A stretch of 64,000 bases of DNA from Parvibaculum sp049651025 (GTDB lineage Bacteria > Pseudomonadota > Alphaproteobacteria > Parvibaculales > Parvibaculaceae): contig NZ_JBASBH010000106.1 in the NCBI RefSeq assembly GCF_049651025.1, forward strand, positions 1 to 64,000, written 5' to 3'. The position numbers and the translations under genes are program-made. Shown here one piece after another: positions 17,593 through 25,717 of the stretch; positions within the stretch are counted from its first letter, which is position 1, and every line of letters starts with the position of its first letter. The notes under the pieces are model-generated. The model searched no databases. It was given only the letters and a program-made list of their open reading frames with translations, and had not been told where the DNA came from.

Positions 17593-18782
17593 CGGCCAAG
17601 TCCCCGTCGTTCGGCGGCCGATGCGATGAAGCCGGTCAGCGTCGCGAACATTTCCGGTTCATCGAGCAGGAAGGCATCGTGTCCCTTGTCGGTGTCGATT
17701 TCGACAAAGCTCACATTGGCGGCGGCGGCATTCAGCGCATGGACGATCTGTCGATTGTCCGATGTGGGGAAAAGCCAGTCGCTGGTGAAGGAGACGACGC
17801 AGAAGCGCGTCTTCGTATTCTTGAAAGCCTTGGCCAGCACGCCGCCATGCTCTGCCGCGAGATCGAAATAATCCATCGCGCGGGTGATGTAGAGATAGGA
17901 ATTGGCGTCGAAGCGGTCGACGAAGGTCATGCCCTGATGGCGGAGATAGCTTTCGATCTGGAAGTCGGCGTCGAAGCCATAGGTCACCTTCTCGCGGTTC
18001 TGAAGGTTGCGACCGAATTTGCGATGCAGCGCCGCTTCCGAGAGATAGGTGATGTGCGCGGCCATGCGCGCGACGGCAAGGCCCTTTGAGGGGTTCTTGT
18101 CCTCGCCCAGATAGTCGCCGCCCTGCCAGTCGGGGTCGGCCATGATGGCCTGACGGCCTACCTCGTGAAAGGCGATGTTCTGAGCAGAGTGACGCGCGGC
18201 GGTCGCAAGCGGGATCGCGCAGAAGACGCGCTCGGGGTAAGCGGCTGCCCATTGCAACACCTGCATGCCGCCCATCGATCCGCCGATGACGCAGAACAGG
18301 TCCTTGATGCCGAGACGGTCAAGCAGCATGGCCTGGGCGCGCACCATGTCGCCGATGGTGATGACCGGAAAGGACAGGCCGTAAGGCTTGCCGGTTTTCG
18401 GGTCGATGTCCTTGGGGCCCGTCGTTCCCATGCAGCCGCCGATCACGTTCTGGCAGATGACGAAGAAGCGGTCGGTATCGATCGGCAGGCCCGGCCCGAC
18501 CATCAGCGGCCACCATCCGCCCGCCTTGCCCGTGATCGGGTGGCGGCTTGCGACATGCTGGTCGCCCGTCAGGGCATGACAGACGAGAATGGCGTTGGAT
18601 TTGTCGGCATTGAGCCGGCCATAGGTCTGATAGGCAATATTGAAGGGCGAAAGGCTGACCCCGCTGTCGAGCGCCAGCGGCGCCTCGGGGCCAAAGGTCG
18701 CAACGGCGCTGACCGCATTGACGCGCAAGACGTCAGAATCGGCATCCAGTCCAGCCTTGAGCTCTCGCTTTTCGCTCATCAT
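17589..18782 (-). CDS. metX: Homoserine O-acetyltransferase (or O-succinyltransferase), MetX type
   Basis: A 397-residue alpha/beta-hydrolase-fold acyltransferase that activates homoserine for methionine synthesis. The nucleophile elbow is FCVIGGSMGGMQVLQW (Ser near 160); the acid and base lie in FTSDWLFP and DKGHDAF. Whether acetyl- or succinyl-CoA is used cannot be read with certainty. Two adjacent ATG codons begin it. A possible promoter with TTGACA lies about 65-95 bases upstream. metW follows with a 4-base overlap. Confidence 0.93.
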   Translation of the reverse strand: MMSEKRELKAGLDADSDVLRVNAVSAVATFGPEAPLALDSGVSLSPFNIAYQTYGRLNADKSNAILVCHALTGDQHVASRHPITGKAGGWWPLMVGPGLPIDTDRFFVICQNVIGGCMGTTGPKDIDPKTGKPYGLSFPVITIGDMVRAQAMLLDRLGIKDLFCVIGGSMGGMQVLQWAAAYPERVFCAIPLATAARHSAQNIAFHEVGRQAIMADPDWQGGDYLGEDKNPSKGLAVARMAAHITYLSEAALHRKFGRNLQNREKVTYGFDADFQIESYLRHQGMTFVDRFDANSYLYITRAMDYFDLAAEHGGVLAKAFKNTKTRFCVVSFTSDWLFPTSDNRQIVHALNAAAANVSFVEIDTDKGHDAFLLDEPEMFATLTGFIASAAERRGLGR

Positions 18783-18848
18783 TCAGTTCACTCGGAGGGG
18801 TGGTCGCGCCTTGACGAGGCCCGGATAGCCCCCCTCGCAGCTCGTGCC

Positions 18849-18878
18849 TAGCTAGGGATGCACCCTGTTAAATGTCAA
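18849..18878 (-). promoter_or_regulatory. Possible metX promoter with CCTAGCTAGG palindrome
   Basis: On the minus strand, TTGACA (18873-18878) is followed after 18 bases by TAGCTA (18849-18854), inside the perfect 10-bp palindrome CCTAGCTAGG (18847-18856). The -35 is consensus; the -10 is weak. This is in the 229-base divergent gap between metX and the chorismate mutase gene. Confidence 0.35.
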
Positions 18879-19011
18879 TGTTTTCTTTGATTTTAGCGGG
18901 GTAGACCCTTATGAATACCGCTCTTGCGGGCCGGGCTCCGGGAGCGTTCGGCCCCTTGTCCTGTCCAGCATTCGGAACGTTCGTTCCCCCGTCCGGCGAC
19001 GAGATTTGCGC

Positions 19012-19908
19012 ATGTCGACCAAGAGCCAAGCCCCCGCCCGGGATCTTCAGGATGTCCGGCGCGAGATCGATACGATAGACGACGCGATTCAGGACCTCCT
19101 GATGAAGCGGACGGAGCTTGTCGTCGAGGTTGCGGAAGCCAAGGCGCGCACCGCGAGCGCGGCAGGCCAGGGAAGTTTCATCGCCTTCCGACCGGGTCGC
19201 GAGGCGAACGTGCTGCGCCGTCTTGCCGGTCGCCAGAAGGGGCCTTTTCCGCTCAAGGTCGTGTTCCGCCTGTTCCGCGAAATTATTTCGACCATGACCC
19301 GCATTCAGGGGCCGTTCCGCGTCGATGTTTTCGGGGCGGAAAAGAAGCTCGCTTACTGGGATCTCGCCCGGAGCTATTACGGCTCCTCGACCGAGATGGA
19401 ACTGCACGACAATGCGCGCGAAGTGCTGCGCCGCCTTGGCCATGACCGCTCCGTCGTCGGCATCTTGCCCGAGCCCGGCAATTACGCAGGCGGCGACTGG
19501 TGGCCGTCTCTGGCGATTTCCGGCAAGGACGGGCCTCGCGTGGTTGCGCGTCTGCCGTTCCTCGATATTGCGAGCGAGAACGATGCGCCGGTTGCGCTGG
19601 TCGTCACGCAGGCGCCTTTCGAGCCCACGGATGACGATACGAGCCTTCTGGTTGTCTCCGCCGCCGACAAGGTGAGCGACGCCGCGCTTGCCGCGCGCGT
19701 CAAGGCCGTCGGCTTCGATGCCGAGCGCATCAGCGTGGCGCTGACGAAGGATGGCGGCGCGTCGCGGCACAATCTTTTTGCGATCAAGGGATATGTCCAG
19801 CCTGACGACGCGCGCATCGCGGCGCTGACCGCTGAAGGTCCGGCGGAAAATGCGGCGATCATCGGCGGCTACGCCAATCCCATCAAGCGAGCGAGAGACG
19901 GCGAATGA
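19012..19908 (+). CDS. Chorismate mutase fused to a degenerate prephenate-dehydratase-like region
   Basis: A 298-residue protein. Residues 10-95 are an AroQ chorismate mutase (RREIDTIDDAIQDLLMKRTEL, then FREIISTMTRIQGP). After the QGP junction, residues 100-290 align in layout with a prephenate dehydratase domain and its ACT-like tail (FRVDVFGAEKKLAYWDLARSYYG, then VVGILPEPG), but the catalytic TRF motif is not visible (the region reads RVVARLPF). So it probably makes prephenate only. It overlaps hisC by 4 bases, in a CM-hisC-tyrA unit for phenylalanine/tyrosine synthesis. The ATG at 19012 is preferred to a TTG two codons upstream. Confidence 0.82.
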   Translation: MSTKSQAPARDLQDVRREIDTIDDAIQDLLMKRTELVVEVAEAKARTASAAGQGSFIAFRPGREANVLRRLAGRQKGPFPLKVVFRLFREIISTMTRIQGPFRVDVFGAEKKLAYWDLARSYYGSSTEMELHDNAREVLRRLGHDRSVVGILPEPGNYAGGDWWPSLAISGKDGPRVVARLPFLDIASENDAPVALVVTQAPFEPTDDDTSLLVVSAADKVSDAALAARVKAVGFDAERISVALTKDGGASRHNLFAIKGYVQPDDARIAALTAEGPAENAAIIGGYANPIKRARDGE

Positions 19909-21008
19909 GCAAGACACGTCCCATACCGCAGCCGGGCATTCTCGCAATCGAGCCTTATGTTCCCGGACGCAGCGGCGCGGATAGCGGCATACGCGTGTTC
20001 AAGCTGTCGTCTAACGAGACGCCGCTCGGGCCGTCGCCGCGTGCGAAGGAAGCCTATCTCGCAGCCGCCGCCGAGCTTGAGCGTTATCCTGAAGGGTCGT
20101 CGTCGGCATTGCGTTCGGCTATTGGCGAGCGCTATGGCCTGAGCGCCGAGCGCATCGTTTGCGGATCGGGTTCCGACGAGCTTCTGCATTTGCTGGCGCA
20201 GGCCTATCTCGGCGACGGCGACGAAGCGATTGCGACCGAGCACGGCTTTCTCATCTATCCGGTGGTGACGAGGGCGGCTGGCGCCACGCTTGTCGCGGTG
20301 AAGGAAAAGAACCTCAGGGCCGATGTCGACGCGATCCTCGCGGCCGTCACGCCAAAGACGAAAGTGGTTTTCCTCGCCAATCCGAACAATCCGACGGGCA
20401 GCTATCTGCCGCTCGACGAAGTGAAGCGTCTGCATGCGGGCCTGCGTCCCGACATTCTCTTCGTGATCGATGCCGCCTATTCGGAATATGTGACGCGCAA
20501 CGATTATGAGAGCGGCATCGAGCTTGTCGCAACCTCCGACAATGTCGTGATGACGCGGACCTTCTCGAAGATTTACGGGCTGGCGGCGCTGCGTCTCGGC
20601 TGGATGTATGCGCCTGCCCATGTGATCGACGTCATCAATCGCATTCGCGGGCCGTTCAACGTGTCGGTCGCCGCCATGGAAGCGGGCGTCGCGTCGATCC
20701 GCGATGTCGAGCATTTCGACAAGGCGCGCGCACATAACGACAAGTGGCTGGAATGGCTCACCGCGGAGATCGCGAAGCTCGGCCTTGACGTTGCACCGAG
20801 CGTTGCGAATTTCCTGCTCATCCGCTTTCCCGATGAAGCGGGTCGCACGGCCAGGGACGCCGATCAGTTCCTGGTGGAGCGCGGTCTTATTCTGCGTCAG
20901 GTCGCGTCATATGGCCTGCCTGCCTATTTGCGCCTGACCGTCGGCACGGAAGAAGCAAACCGTCTCGTTGTCGACGCGCTGCGCGAGTTCATGGGCGCAA
21001 AGAAATGA
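19905..21008 (+). CDS. hisC: Histidinol-phosphate / aromatic aminotransferase
   Basis: A 367-residue class I/II PLP aminotransferase. KLSSNETPLGPSP (about 27-39), FLANPNNPTGSYL (about 156-168), DAAYSEYV (about 188-195) and TFSKIYGLAALRLGW (PLP lysine near 219) are HisC signatures. Because it sits between chorismate mutase and tyrA with 4-base overlaps on both sides, it probably transaminates prephenate or phenylpyruvate/hydroxyphenylpyruvate as well as, or instead of, imidazole-acetol phosphate. Confidence 0.9.
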   Translation: MSKTRPIPQPGILAIEPYVPGRSGADSGIRVFKLSSNETPLGPSPRAKEAYLAAAAELERYPEGSSSALRSAIGERYGLSAERIVCGSGSDELLHLLAQAYLGDGDEAIATEHGFLIYPVVTRAAGATLVAVKEKNLRADVDAILAAVTPKTKVVFLANPNNPTGSYLPLDEVKRLHAGLRPDILFVIDAAYSEYVTRNDYESGIELVATSDNVVMTRTFSKIYGLAALRLGWMYAPAHVIDVINRIRGPFNVSVAAMEAGVASIRDVEHFDKARAHNDKWLEWLTAEIAKLGLDVAPSVANFLLIRFPDEAGRTARDADQFLVERGLILRQVASYGLPAYLRLTVGTEEANRLVVDALREFMGAKK

Positions 21009-21958
21009 CCGATGCAGCCGACCCACATTTCAAGCGCGTCGCGCTGATCGGCCTTGGGCTGATCGGCGGATCGCTCGGCCATGCGATGCGGCGCGGCAAG
21101 CTTGCCGGTCACATTGCGGGCTACGCGCGCTCCGACGCCACGCGCAAACGAGCGATGGAAATCGGCTTTGTCGATTCCGTGCATTCGAGCGCTGCAGACG
21201 CGGTGAAAGACGCCGATCTCGTCATTCTCTGCACGCCGGTCGGTTCCGTCGGCGAGGTTGCCGCAGAGATCGAACCGGTGCTGAAGAAGGGCGCCATCCT
21301 CACCGATGTGGGCTCGGTCAAGGTCGCGATCTTTCGCGATGTCGGGCCGCATGTTCCAGATGGCGTTCACTTCATTCCGGGCCATCCCATCGCGGGCACC
21401 GAGGAGTCCGGCCCCGATGCGGGGTTTGCCGAACTGTTTGACGACCGCTGGTGCATCCTGACGCCATTGCCCGGCGTCGATCGCGATGCCGTCGCCAGGC
21501 TCACCGCCTTCTGGGAAGCGTGCGGCTCCAGGGTCGATTTCATGGAGCCCAAGCATCACGATCTTGTGCTGGCGATCACCAGTCATCTGCCGCATCTCAT
21601 CGCCTATAACATCGTCGGCACGGCGGATGACATGGAAACGGTGACGCGGTCTGAAGTCATCAAATATTCAGCCGGTGGCTTTCGCGACTTCACGCGTCTT
21701 GCGGCATCCGATCCGACAATGTGGCGCGACGTCTGTCTGAGCAACAAGGACGCCATTCTGGAAATGCTCGGTCGCTTTTCGGAAGACCTTGCCGCGCTTC
21801 AGCGTCTGATCCGCTGGGGCGATGGCGACGGGCTGTTTGAGCTGTTCACGCGCACACGCGCGATCCGCCGCTCCATCATCGATGCAGGTCAGGAAAATCC
21901 GGCACCGAACTTCGGTCGCAATCCGACCCATGCGGCGGACGACAAGAAAGATCAGTAA
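21005..21958 (+). CDS. tyrA: Prephenate/arogenate dehydrogenase
   Basis: A 317-residue TyrA-family enzyme. The NAD(P)-binding GLGLIGGSLGHA (about 16-27) is followed by LCTPVGSVGEV, the catalytic-His segment FIPGHPIAGTEESGP (about 124-138) and the HLPHLIAYNIV helix. It oxidatively decarboxylates prephenate or arogenate for tyrosine. Last gene of the CM-hisC-tyrA unit; its 3' end overlaps the convergent DUF2125 gene by 7 bases. Confidence 0.92.
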   Translation: MTDAADPHFKRVALIGLGLIGGSLGHAMRRGKLAGHIAGYARSDATRKRAMEIGFVDSVHSSAADAVKDADLVILCTPVGSVGEVAAEIEPVLKKGAILTDVGSVKVAIFRDVGPHVPDGVHFIPGHPIAGTEESGPDAGFAELFDDRWCILTPLPGVDRDAVARLTAFWEACGSRVDFMEPKHHDLVLAITSHLPHLIAYNIVGTADDMETVTRSEVIKYSAGGFRDFTRLAASDPTMWRDVCLSNKDAILEMLGRFSEDLAALQRLIRWGDGDGLFELFTRTRAIRRSIIDAGQENPAPNFGRNPTHAADDKKDQ

Positions 21959-23088
21959 ACCGGATCGAGTTTCGCGACGACGAGCGGCCCGAGATAGAGC
22001 TTGCCCTCGTTCATGATGACGGGCACGCGCAGGCGCCCTTCGCCATTACCCTGAAGCTGTGCGACGAGGCCGAGGCCGACAAGAGCGAGTTTCGCGTCGC
22101 GTTCGCTGACGACCTTCGCCTTGACGAGCGCCGCGAGCAGGCCCGCATAATCCACAAACTCGGCATCGAAGTTGCCCTTGGGCCGCGCCTGATCGTCCAG
22201 CGTCAGCTCGCCTTGCGCCCACAGATCGAGCGGACCCCATTTGATCCTGAGATCGGACACGGCAAGCGTGCCGCCTTGCTGCAGCCAGTCGCGCGACAGT
22301 TCGACAAGGCTTGCGCGCCTGTTTGCAGGCACATTGCGCAGGCGCGCCTGAACGGCGAAGAGGCTGATCTGCGAGCCGAGTACCGGCATCGCCGCCGCTT
22401 GCTCGATTTCCATGTCATCGCCCTGCAGGGCGAAATCGTAGCTGCCGGCATCGGTCGCGAGGACCGCGGCCTTTCCGTCAGGAGCCGTGTCTTCGGAGGG
22501 GCGTATGTGAAGCTGTAGCCGCTTGGCGGCGAGGCGTTCGCCGGATTGGCGCCCGCGCGCCGCGCCGTCTTCGTCGCGCAGGGCGACAAGATTGTCGATG
22601 TCGATGGCCAGCCGTCCGAAGGGCGCGTTTTTGACATCGACATAGCTTGCCCATGTGCCCTCGGCGTTCGCCCGTATCGTGTGGCGACGCGGCTTTGGTC
22701 CGCTCACATCGCGATATTGCAGCACCTGCTCGCCGCCGATCTTCAGGACGACATGGCGCAGATTGTAGGGGAGGAAATCGGCCTCCAGACTTTCGGCCTG
22801 CCAGGACCAGTCTTCGGGCGCTTGCGGCGCGGTGGCGACAGGGGCAACGAAACTCGCGGCGATGCGATAGGGAAAGCCGGACATTGAAAGCTCGTTCCAG
22901 CCGACGGCAATGTCGCCGGGATGGGCTTTCTCGGCAAAAGCCTCGATCGAGCCGCGCAGCTTTTCCGTGACCACATACCAATAGGTCGAATAGATGCCGA
23001 AGGTGATGCCAATGGCGATCGCCGGCAGGAAAATTCGCCAGGGTGTGCGGGGCTTTGCCGCCAGCGCAGATGGTGGTGTGTCGGTCAT
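21952..23088 (-). CDS. DUF2125 domain protein, inner-membrane anchored
   Basis: A 378-residue protein with a short cytoplasmic N-terminus, one TM helix (about 17-38) and a large periplasmic domain rich in beta structure. The segment EKAHPGDIAVGWNELSMSGFPYRI (about 53-76) is a strong mark of the DUF2125 family, which is nearly confined to alphaproteobacteria. Function is unknown; an envelope role is likely from topology. Confidence 0.88.
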   Translation of the reverse strand: MTDTPPSALAAKPRTPWRIFLPAIAIGITFGIYSTYWYVVTEKLRGSIEAFAEKAHPGDIAVGWNELSMSGFPYRIAASFVAPVATAPQAPEDWSWQAESLEADFLPYNLRHVVLKIGGEQVLQYRDVSGPKPRRHTIRANAEGTWASYVDVKNAPFGRLAIDIDNLVALRDEDGAARGRQSGERLAAKRLQLHIRPSEDTAPDGKAAVLATDAGSYDFALQGDDMEIEQAAAMPVLGSQISLFAVQARLRNVPANRRASLVELSRDWLQQGGTLAVSDLRIKWGPLDLWAQGELTLDDQARPKGNFDAEFVDYAGLLAALVKAKVVSERDAKLALVGLGLVAQLQGNGEGRLRVPVIMNEGKLYLGPLVVAKLDPVY

Positions 23089-23125
23089 GGTCTCGCTAGA
23101 GTGGCCTTGTTCATCGGGGCATAAG

Positions 23126-23674
23126 ATGCAGGATTTATGGGTTTTTGGATACGGCTCGCTGATGTGGCGTCCGGGCTTCGAGTTTGAAGAGCGCCGCCCC
23201 GCCTTGTTGCGCGGATATCATCGCGGGTTTTGCGTTTTCAGTCATGTTCACCGGGGAACGCCAGAGCGTCCCGGCCTTGTTTTCGGGCTGGATTCGGGCG
23301 GCGCCTGCCGTGGCGTTGCGTTTCGGGTCGAGGCGGCGCGAGCCGAAGCGACACGGCGTTATCTGCAGGAGCGTGAGCAGGTGACATCGGTTTATGTCGA
23401 GACGACGAAGGCGGTCGAGCTTGTGGACAGCAAGCAGCGCATCGAGGCGCTTTGCTTCGTCGTCGACCGCAAGCATCCCCAATATGCCGGTGCGCTTGCC
23501 TTTGAGCGGCAGGTGGAAATGATCGCCGCGGGTGAAGGACAGTCGGGCAAGAATCCCGAATATCTCGAAAGCACGGTGCGGCATCTTGAAGGGGCGGGCA
23601 TTGCGGATGCCGAACTCAATCGGCTTTGGTGCGCCGTAGAGGAGCGCCTGCGTCAATCCGCGTCGTCCCGGTAA
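23126..23674 (+). CDS. chaC: Gamma-glutamylcyclotransferase, ChaC family
   Basis: A 182-residue ChaC protein. The substrate-binding VFGYGSLMWRPGF (6-18) is diagnostic, followed by GYHRGFCVFSHVHRGTPERPG (about 31-51) and GVAFRV. ChaC enzymes split glutathione to 5-oxoproline and Cys-Gly. The expected catalytic Glu would lie near EYLESTVRHLE (about 151-161). Its 3' end overlaps the convergent ycaQ-like gene by 59 bases, so part of its C-terminus and that of the neighbour share DNA on opposite strands. Confidence 0.88.
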   Translation: MQDLWVFGYGSLMWRPGFEFEERRPALLRGYHRGFCVFSHVHRGTPERPGLVFGLDSGGACRGVAFRVEAARAEATRRYLQEREQVTSVYVETTKAVELVDSKQRIEALCFVVDRKHPQYAGALAFERQVEMIAAGEGQSGKNPEYLESTVRHLEGAGIADAELNRLWCAVEERLRQSASSR

Positions 23675-24821
23675 AGCGGCCGAGTTCGTTCAGCGCATCC
23701 TCGATTGCGGCCTTGCGCGTCTTGTCGAGCTTGATGCCGGATTCCGTCCAGAGACCTTTCACCTCCAGGCGGTCATCGGCGCGATGCGCTTTCAGATCAG
23801 CGCGGCCGATGAAGCGGTCGCCTTCGAGGATCGGCAGCACGTAGTAGCCATAGCGGCGTTTCTTTTCCGGCACGAAAATCTCGATCGTGTAGTCGAAACC
23901 GAAAAGACGCATGGTGCGCTTTCGGTCGCGGATTGCCGGGTCGAAGGGCGAGAGGAAACGCGCGGGGCCATGCGGCTCGCCGAGCGTTGCGATCTGCGCT
24001 TCGATGTCGGGCAGCGCCAGCGCGGGACGCTGGCTGCCATCGGCGCAGGCGAGTGCGACCTCGATGATCTCCTTTCGCTTCAGCGCGGATTTTGCCCAGT
24101 CTTTTGCCTCGGCAATTTCGATCAAGTCGAAGAAGGCGGCAAGCTCTTGCGGCGTTGCAAGGCCGAGCCGTTCGAGCGCCGCGCGGCAGGCCCAGTCCAC
24201 GGTCTGCTTGCGCGTCGGGCGAAGCTCGCGTTGCCCCGCCGGGATGACGCGTTCGGCGATGTCATAGACTTTTTCAAAGCCGTCGCGGCGCGCGATGGCA
24301 AGCTCGCCCGTGCGCCAGAGAAATTCGAGCGCAGTTTTCGACGGGCCCCAGCCCCACCATCCGCCGCCGCCCTTGTCTTCGAAGTCGCGCGCCATGGATG
24401 CGCCGTGCTTGCGGATATGGGCGCGCACGCGGCGGATCACCTTGTCGCCATCGGGCCCGATGCGTTCCTGCCAGCGCGGATGTTGCAGGCGGGCTTTGGC
24501 GGCGCGGAAACGATGGTGCCAGTGTGGATAAAACTCCATTGGCACCAGCGAGGCGTCATGCGTCCAGTGCTCGAAAAGCGCGGCGTGATTGTGGTGGAGC
24601 GCATGAAGCAGTTCGCGGTTATAGCCGGACCCGCGCGAGAAAAGGATCATGTGATGCGCGCGCTCGACCGCGTTCACGGAATCGAGCTGCACAAAGCCGA
24701 GCTTGCGAACAAGCGCCAGCACGTCGCTTTCATCAAACGCGTGATCGGGCCGTGCGGAAAGCGCGTGGCGGTCGAGGAAAAGCCGCCGCGCATCGGCGTT
24801 GGAAATCTGCAAGCCGGTCAT
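23616..24821 (-). CDS. YcaQ-family (HTH_42) DNA glycosylase-like winged-helix protein
   Basis: A 401-residue member of the AlkX/YcaQ family, which unhooks DNA interstrand crosslinks. The catalytic-type QxD segment is visible as FVQLDSVNAVERAHH (about 43-57), followed by HHNHAALFEHWTHDASLVP (about 79-97) with its conserved His/Trp residues, and the C-terminal PILEGDRFIGRADLK. The protein has three winged-helix units. Convergent overlap with chaC at the 3' end. Confidence 0.85.
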   Translation of the reverse strand: MTGLQISNADARRLFLDRHALSARPDHAFDESDVLALVRKLGFVQLDSVNAVERAHHMILFSRGSGYNRELLHALHHNHAALFEHWTHDASLVPMEFYPHWHHRFRAAKARLQHPRWQERIGPDGDKVIRRVRAHIRKHGASMARDFEDKGGGGWWGWGPSKTALEFLWRTGELAIARRDGFEKVYDIAERVIPAGQRELRPTRKQTVDWACRAALERLGLATPQELAAFFDLIEIAEAKDWAKSALKRKEIIEVALACADGSQRPALALPDIEAQIATLGEPHGPARFLSPFDPAIRDRKRTMRLFGFDYTIEIFVPEKKRRYGYYVLPILEGDRFIGRADLKAHRADDRLEVKGLWTESGIKLDKTRKAAIEDALNELGRFTGTTRIDAGAPLRRTKAD

Positions 24822-24823
24822 GG

Positions 24824-25237
24824 TCAGCGCGGCTCGAAAACATATTCAAATTTCAGCCCGTCGGGATCGGCGAACATGACGGCATAGTAGCCCTTGCCAT
24901 ATTGGGGATAGTCGGCGGGCGGATCGAGAACGGTTGCCTTGATGCTGATGAGTAGAGCGTAAAGCGCGTCCACATCCTCGCTGCTGTCGGCCTGCCAGGC
25001 GACATGGTGGAGGCCCGGCGAATAGCGGTCATGGTGGCGCGATGCGCCGTCGCCTTTCGCCTTGAAGATGCCGATGGTCGGCAGACGGTCGCGCGAGGTT
25101 GCGTGTTCCCAGTCGATGCCGTTTTCGTCTTCCGACCAGCGGCGATAGCCCATATGGCCCAGCACCGCGTCGTAAAATGGCGCGGAGGCTTTCGGGTCTT
25201 TCACCGTCAGATCGAGATGATGGATGAAGCCGCGCAT
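24824..25237 (-). CDS. VOC-superfamily (glyoxalase/bleomycin-resistance fold) protein
   Basis: A 137-residue single-module VOC protein. Probable metal ligands are H7 (HHLDLTVKDPKASAPFY), a His in PGLHHVAWQAD and a Glu in GLKFEYVFEP. Reaction unknown: isomerase, dioxygenase and antibiotic-binding functions all occur in this fold. It starts 8 bases after the creA stop and ends 2 bases before the ycaQ-like gene, so it may be part of a creA-VOC-ycaQ transcript. Confidence 0.83.
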   Translation of the reverse strand: MRGFIHHLDLTVKDPKASAPFYDAVLGHMGYRRWSEDENGIDWEHATSRDRLPTIGIFKAKGDGASRHHDRYSPGLHHVAWQADSSEDVDALYALLISIKATVLDPPADYPQYGKGYYAVMFADPDGLKFEYVFEPR

Positions 25238-25245
25238 GGCGTTGT

Positions 25246-25710
25246 CTAGCGTCCGCTCCAGGGCATGACAGGCACGCTCGACACGGCGTTGTAGGGCGAG
25301 CCTTCAACGATCTTGTCGCTGATCGCCAGATAGACCAGCGTTTTGCGTGCCGGATCGACGATGCGATAGACATGCGTGCTTTTGAAGAAAAGCGATGTCC
25401 GCTCGGAATAGACTTCTTCGCGCGTCTTCAGCTTTGTCAGGTCCGTCGTGATCGGGCCTGTCTGATTGCAGGAGAGCGAGAAGCGCGAGGGGTCTTCAGC
25501 AACGCCAACCATTCCCTTCATGCCGCCAGTGCGAGCCTGACTGATGTAGCAGGTAACGCCGCCGACTTTTTCATCGTCGAAGCCGGAGACGCAGACCTTG
25601 TCGTTTGCGCCCATGATGCGGAAGGTTGTACTCGCGCAATAAAGTTCATCGGCAAGGGCGGGCACAGAGAAGAGAACGAAGAGTGCTGCGGCGATGGCGA
25701 GTTTCTTCAC
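25246..25710 (-). CDS. creA: CreA family exported protein
   Basis: A 154-residue protein with a signal peptide (MKKLAIAAALFVLFSVPALA, cleavage near 20). The mature part VCVSGFDDEKVGGVTCYISQA (38-58), SLSCNQTGPI and SLFFKSTHVYRIVD are hallmarks of the CreA/YdbL-like periplasmic family, whose function is unknown. The start codon is GTG (25708-25710), with TGAGGACACC in front. Confidence 0.87.
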   Translation of the reverse strand: MKKLAIAAALFVLFSVPALADELYCASTTFRIMGANDKVCVSGFDDEKVGGVTCYISQARTGGMKGMVGVAEDPSRFSLSCNQTGPITTDLTKLKTREEVYSERTSLFFKSTHVYRIVDPARKTLVYLAISDKIVEGSPYNAVSSVPVMPWSGR

Positions 25711-25717
25711 GGTGTCC

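Noticed and set aside
18783..19011. SAM-II or similar riboswitch upstream of metX
   Set aside because: The region was examined because metX leaders in alphaproteobacteria often carry one, but I could not fit the SAM-II stem and pseudoknot pattern. A covariance-model search would decide.
18868..19947. 359-codon minus-strand frame opposite the chorismate mutase
   Set aside because: Antisense shadow; Arg/His-rich with no motif.
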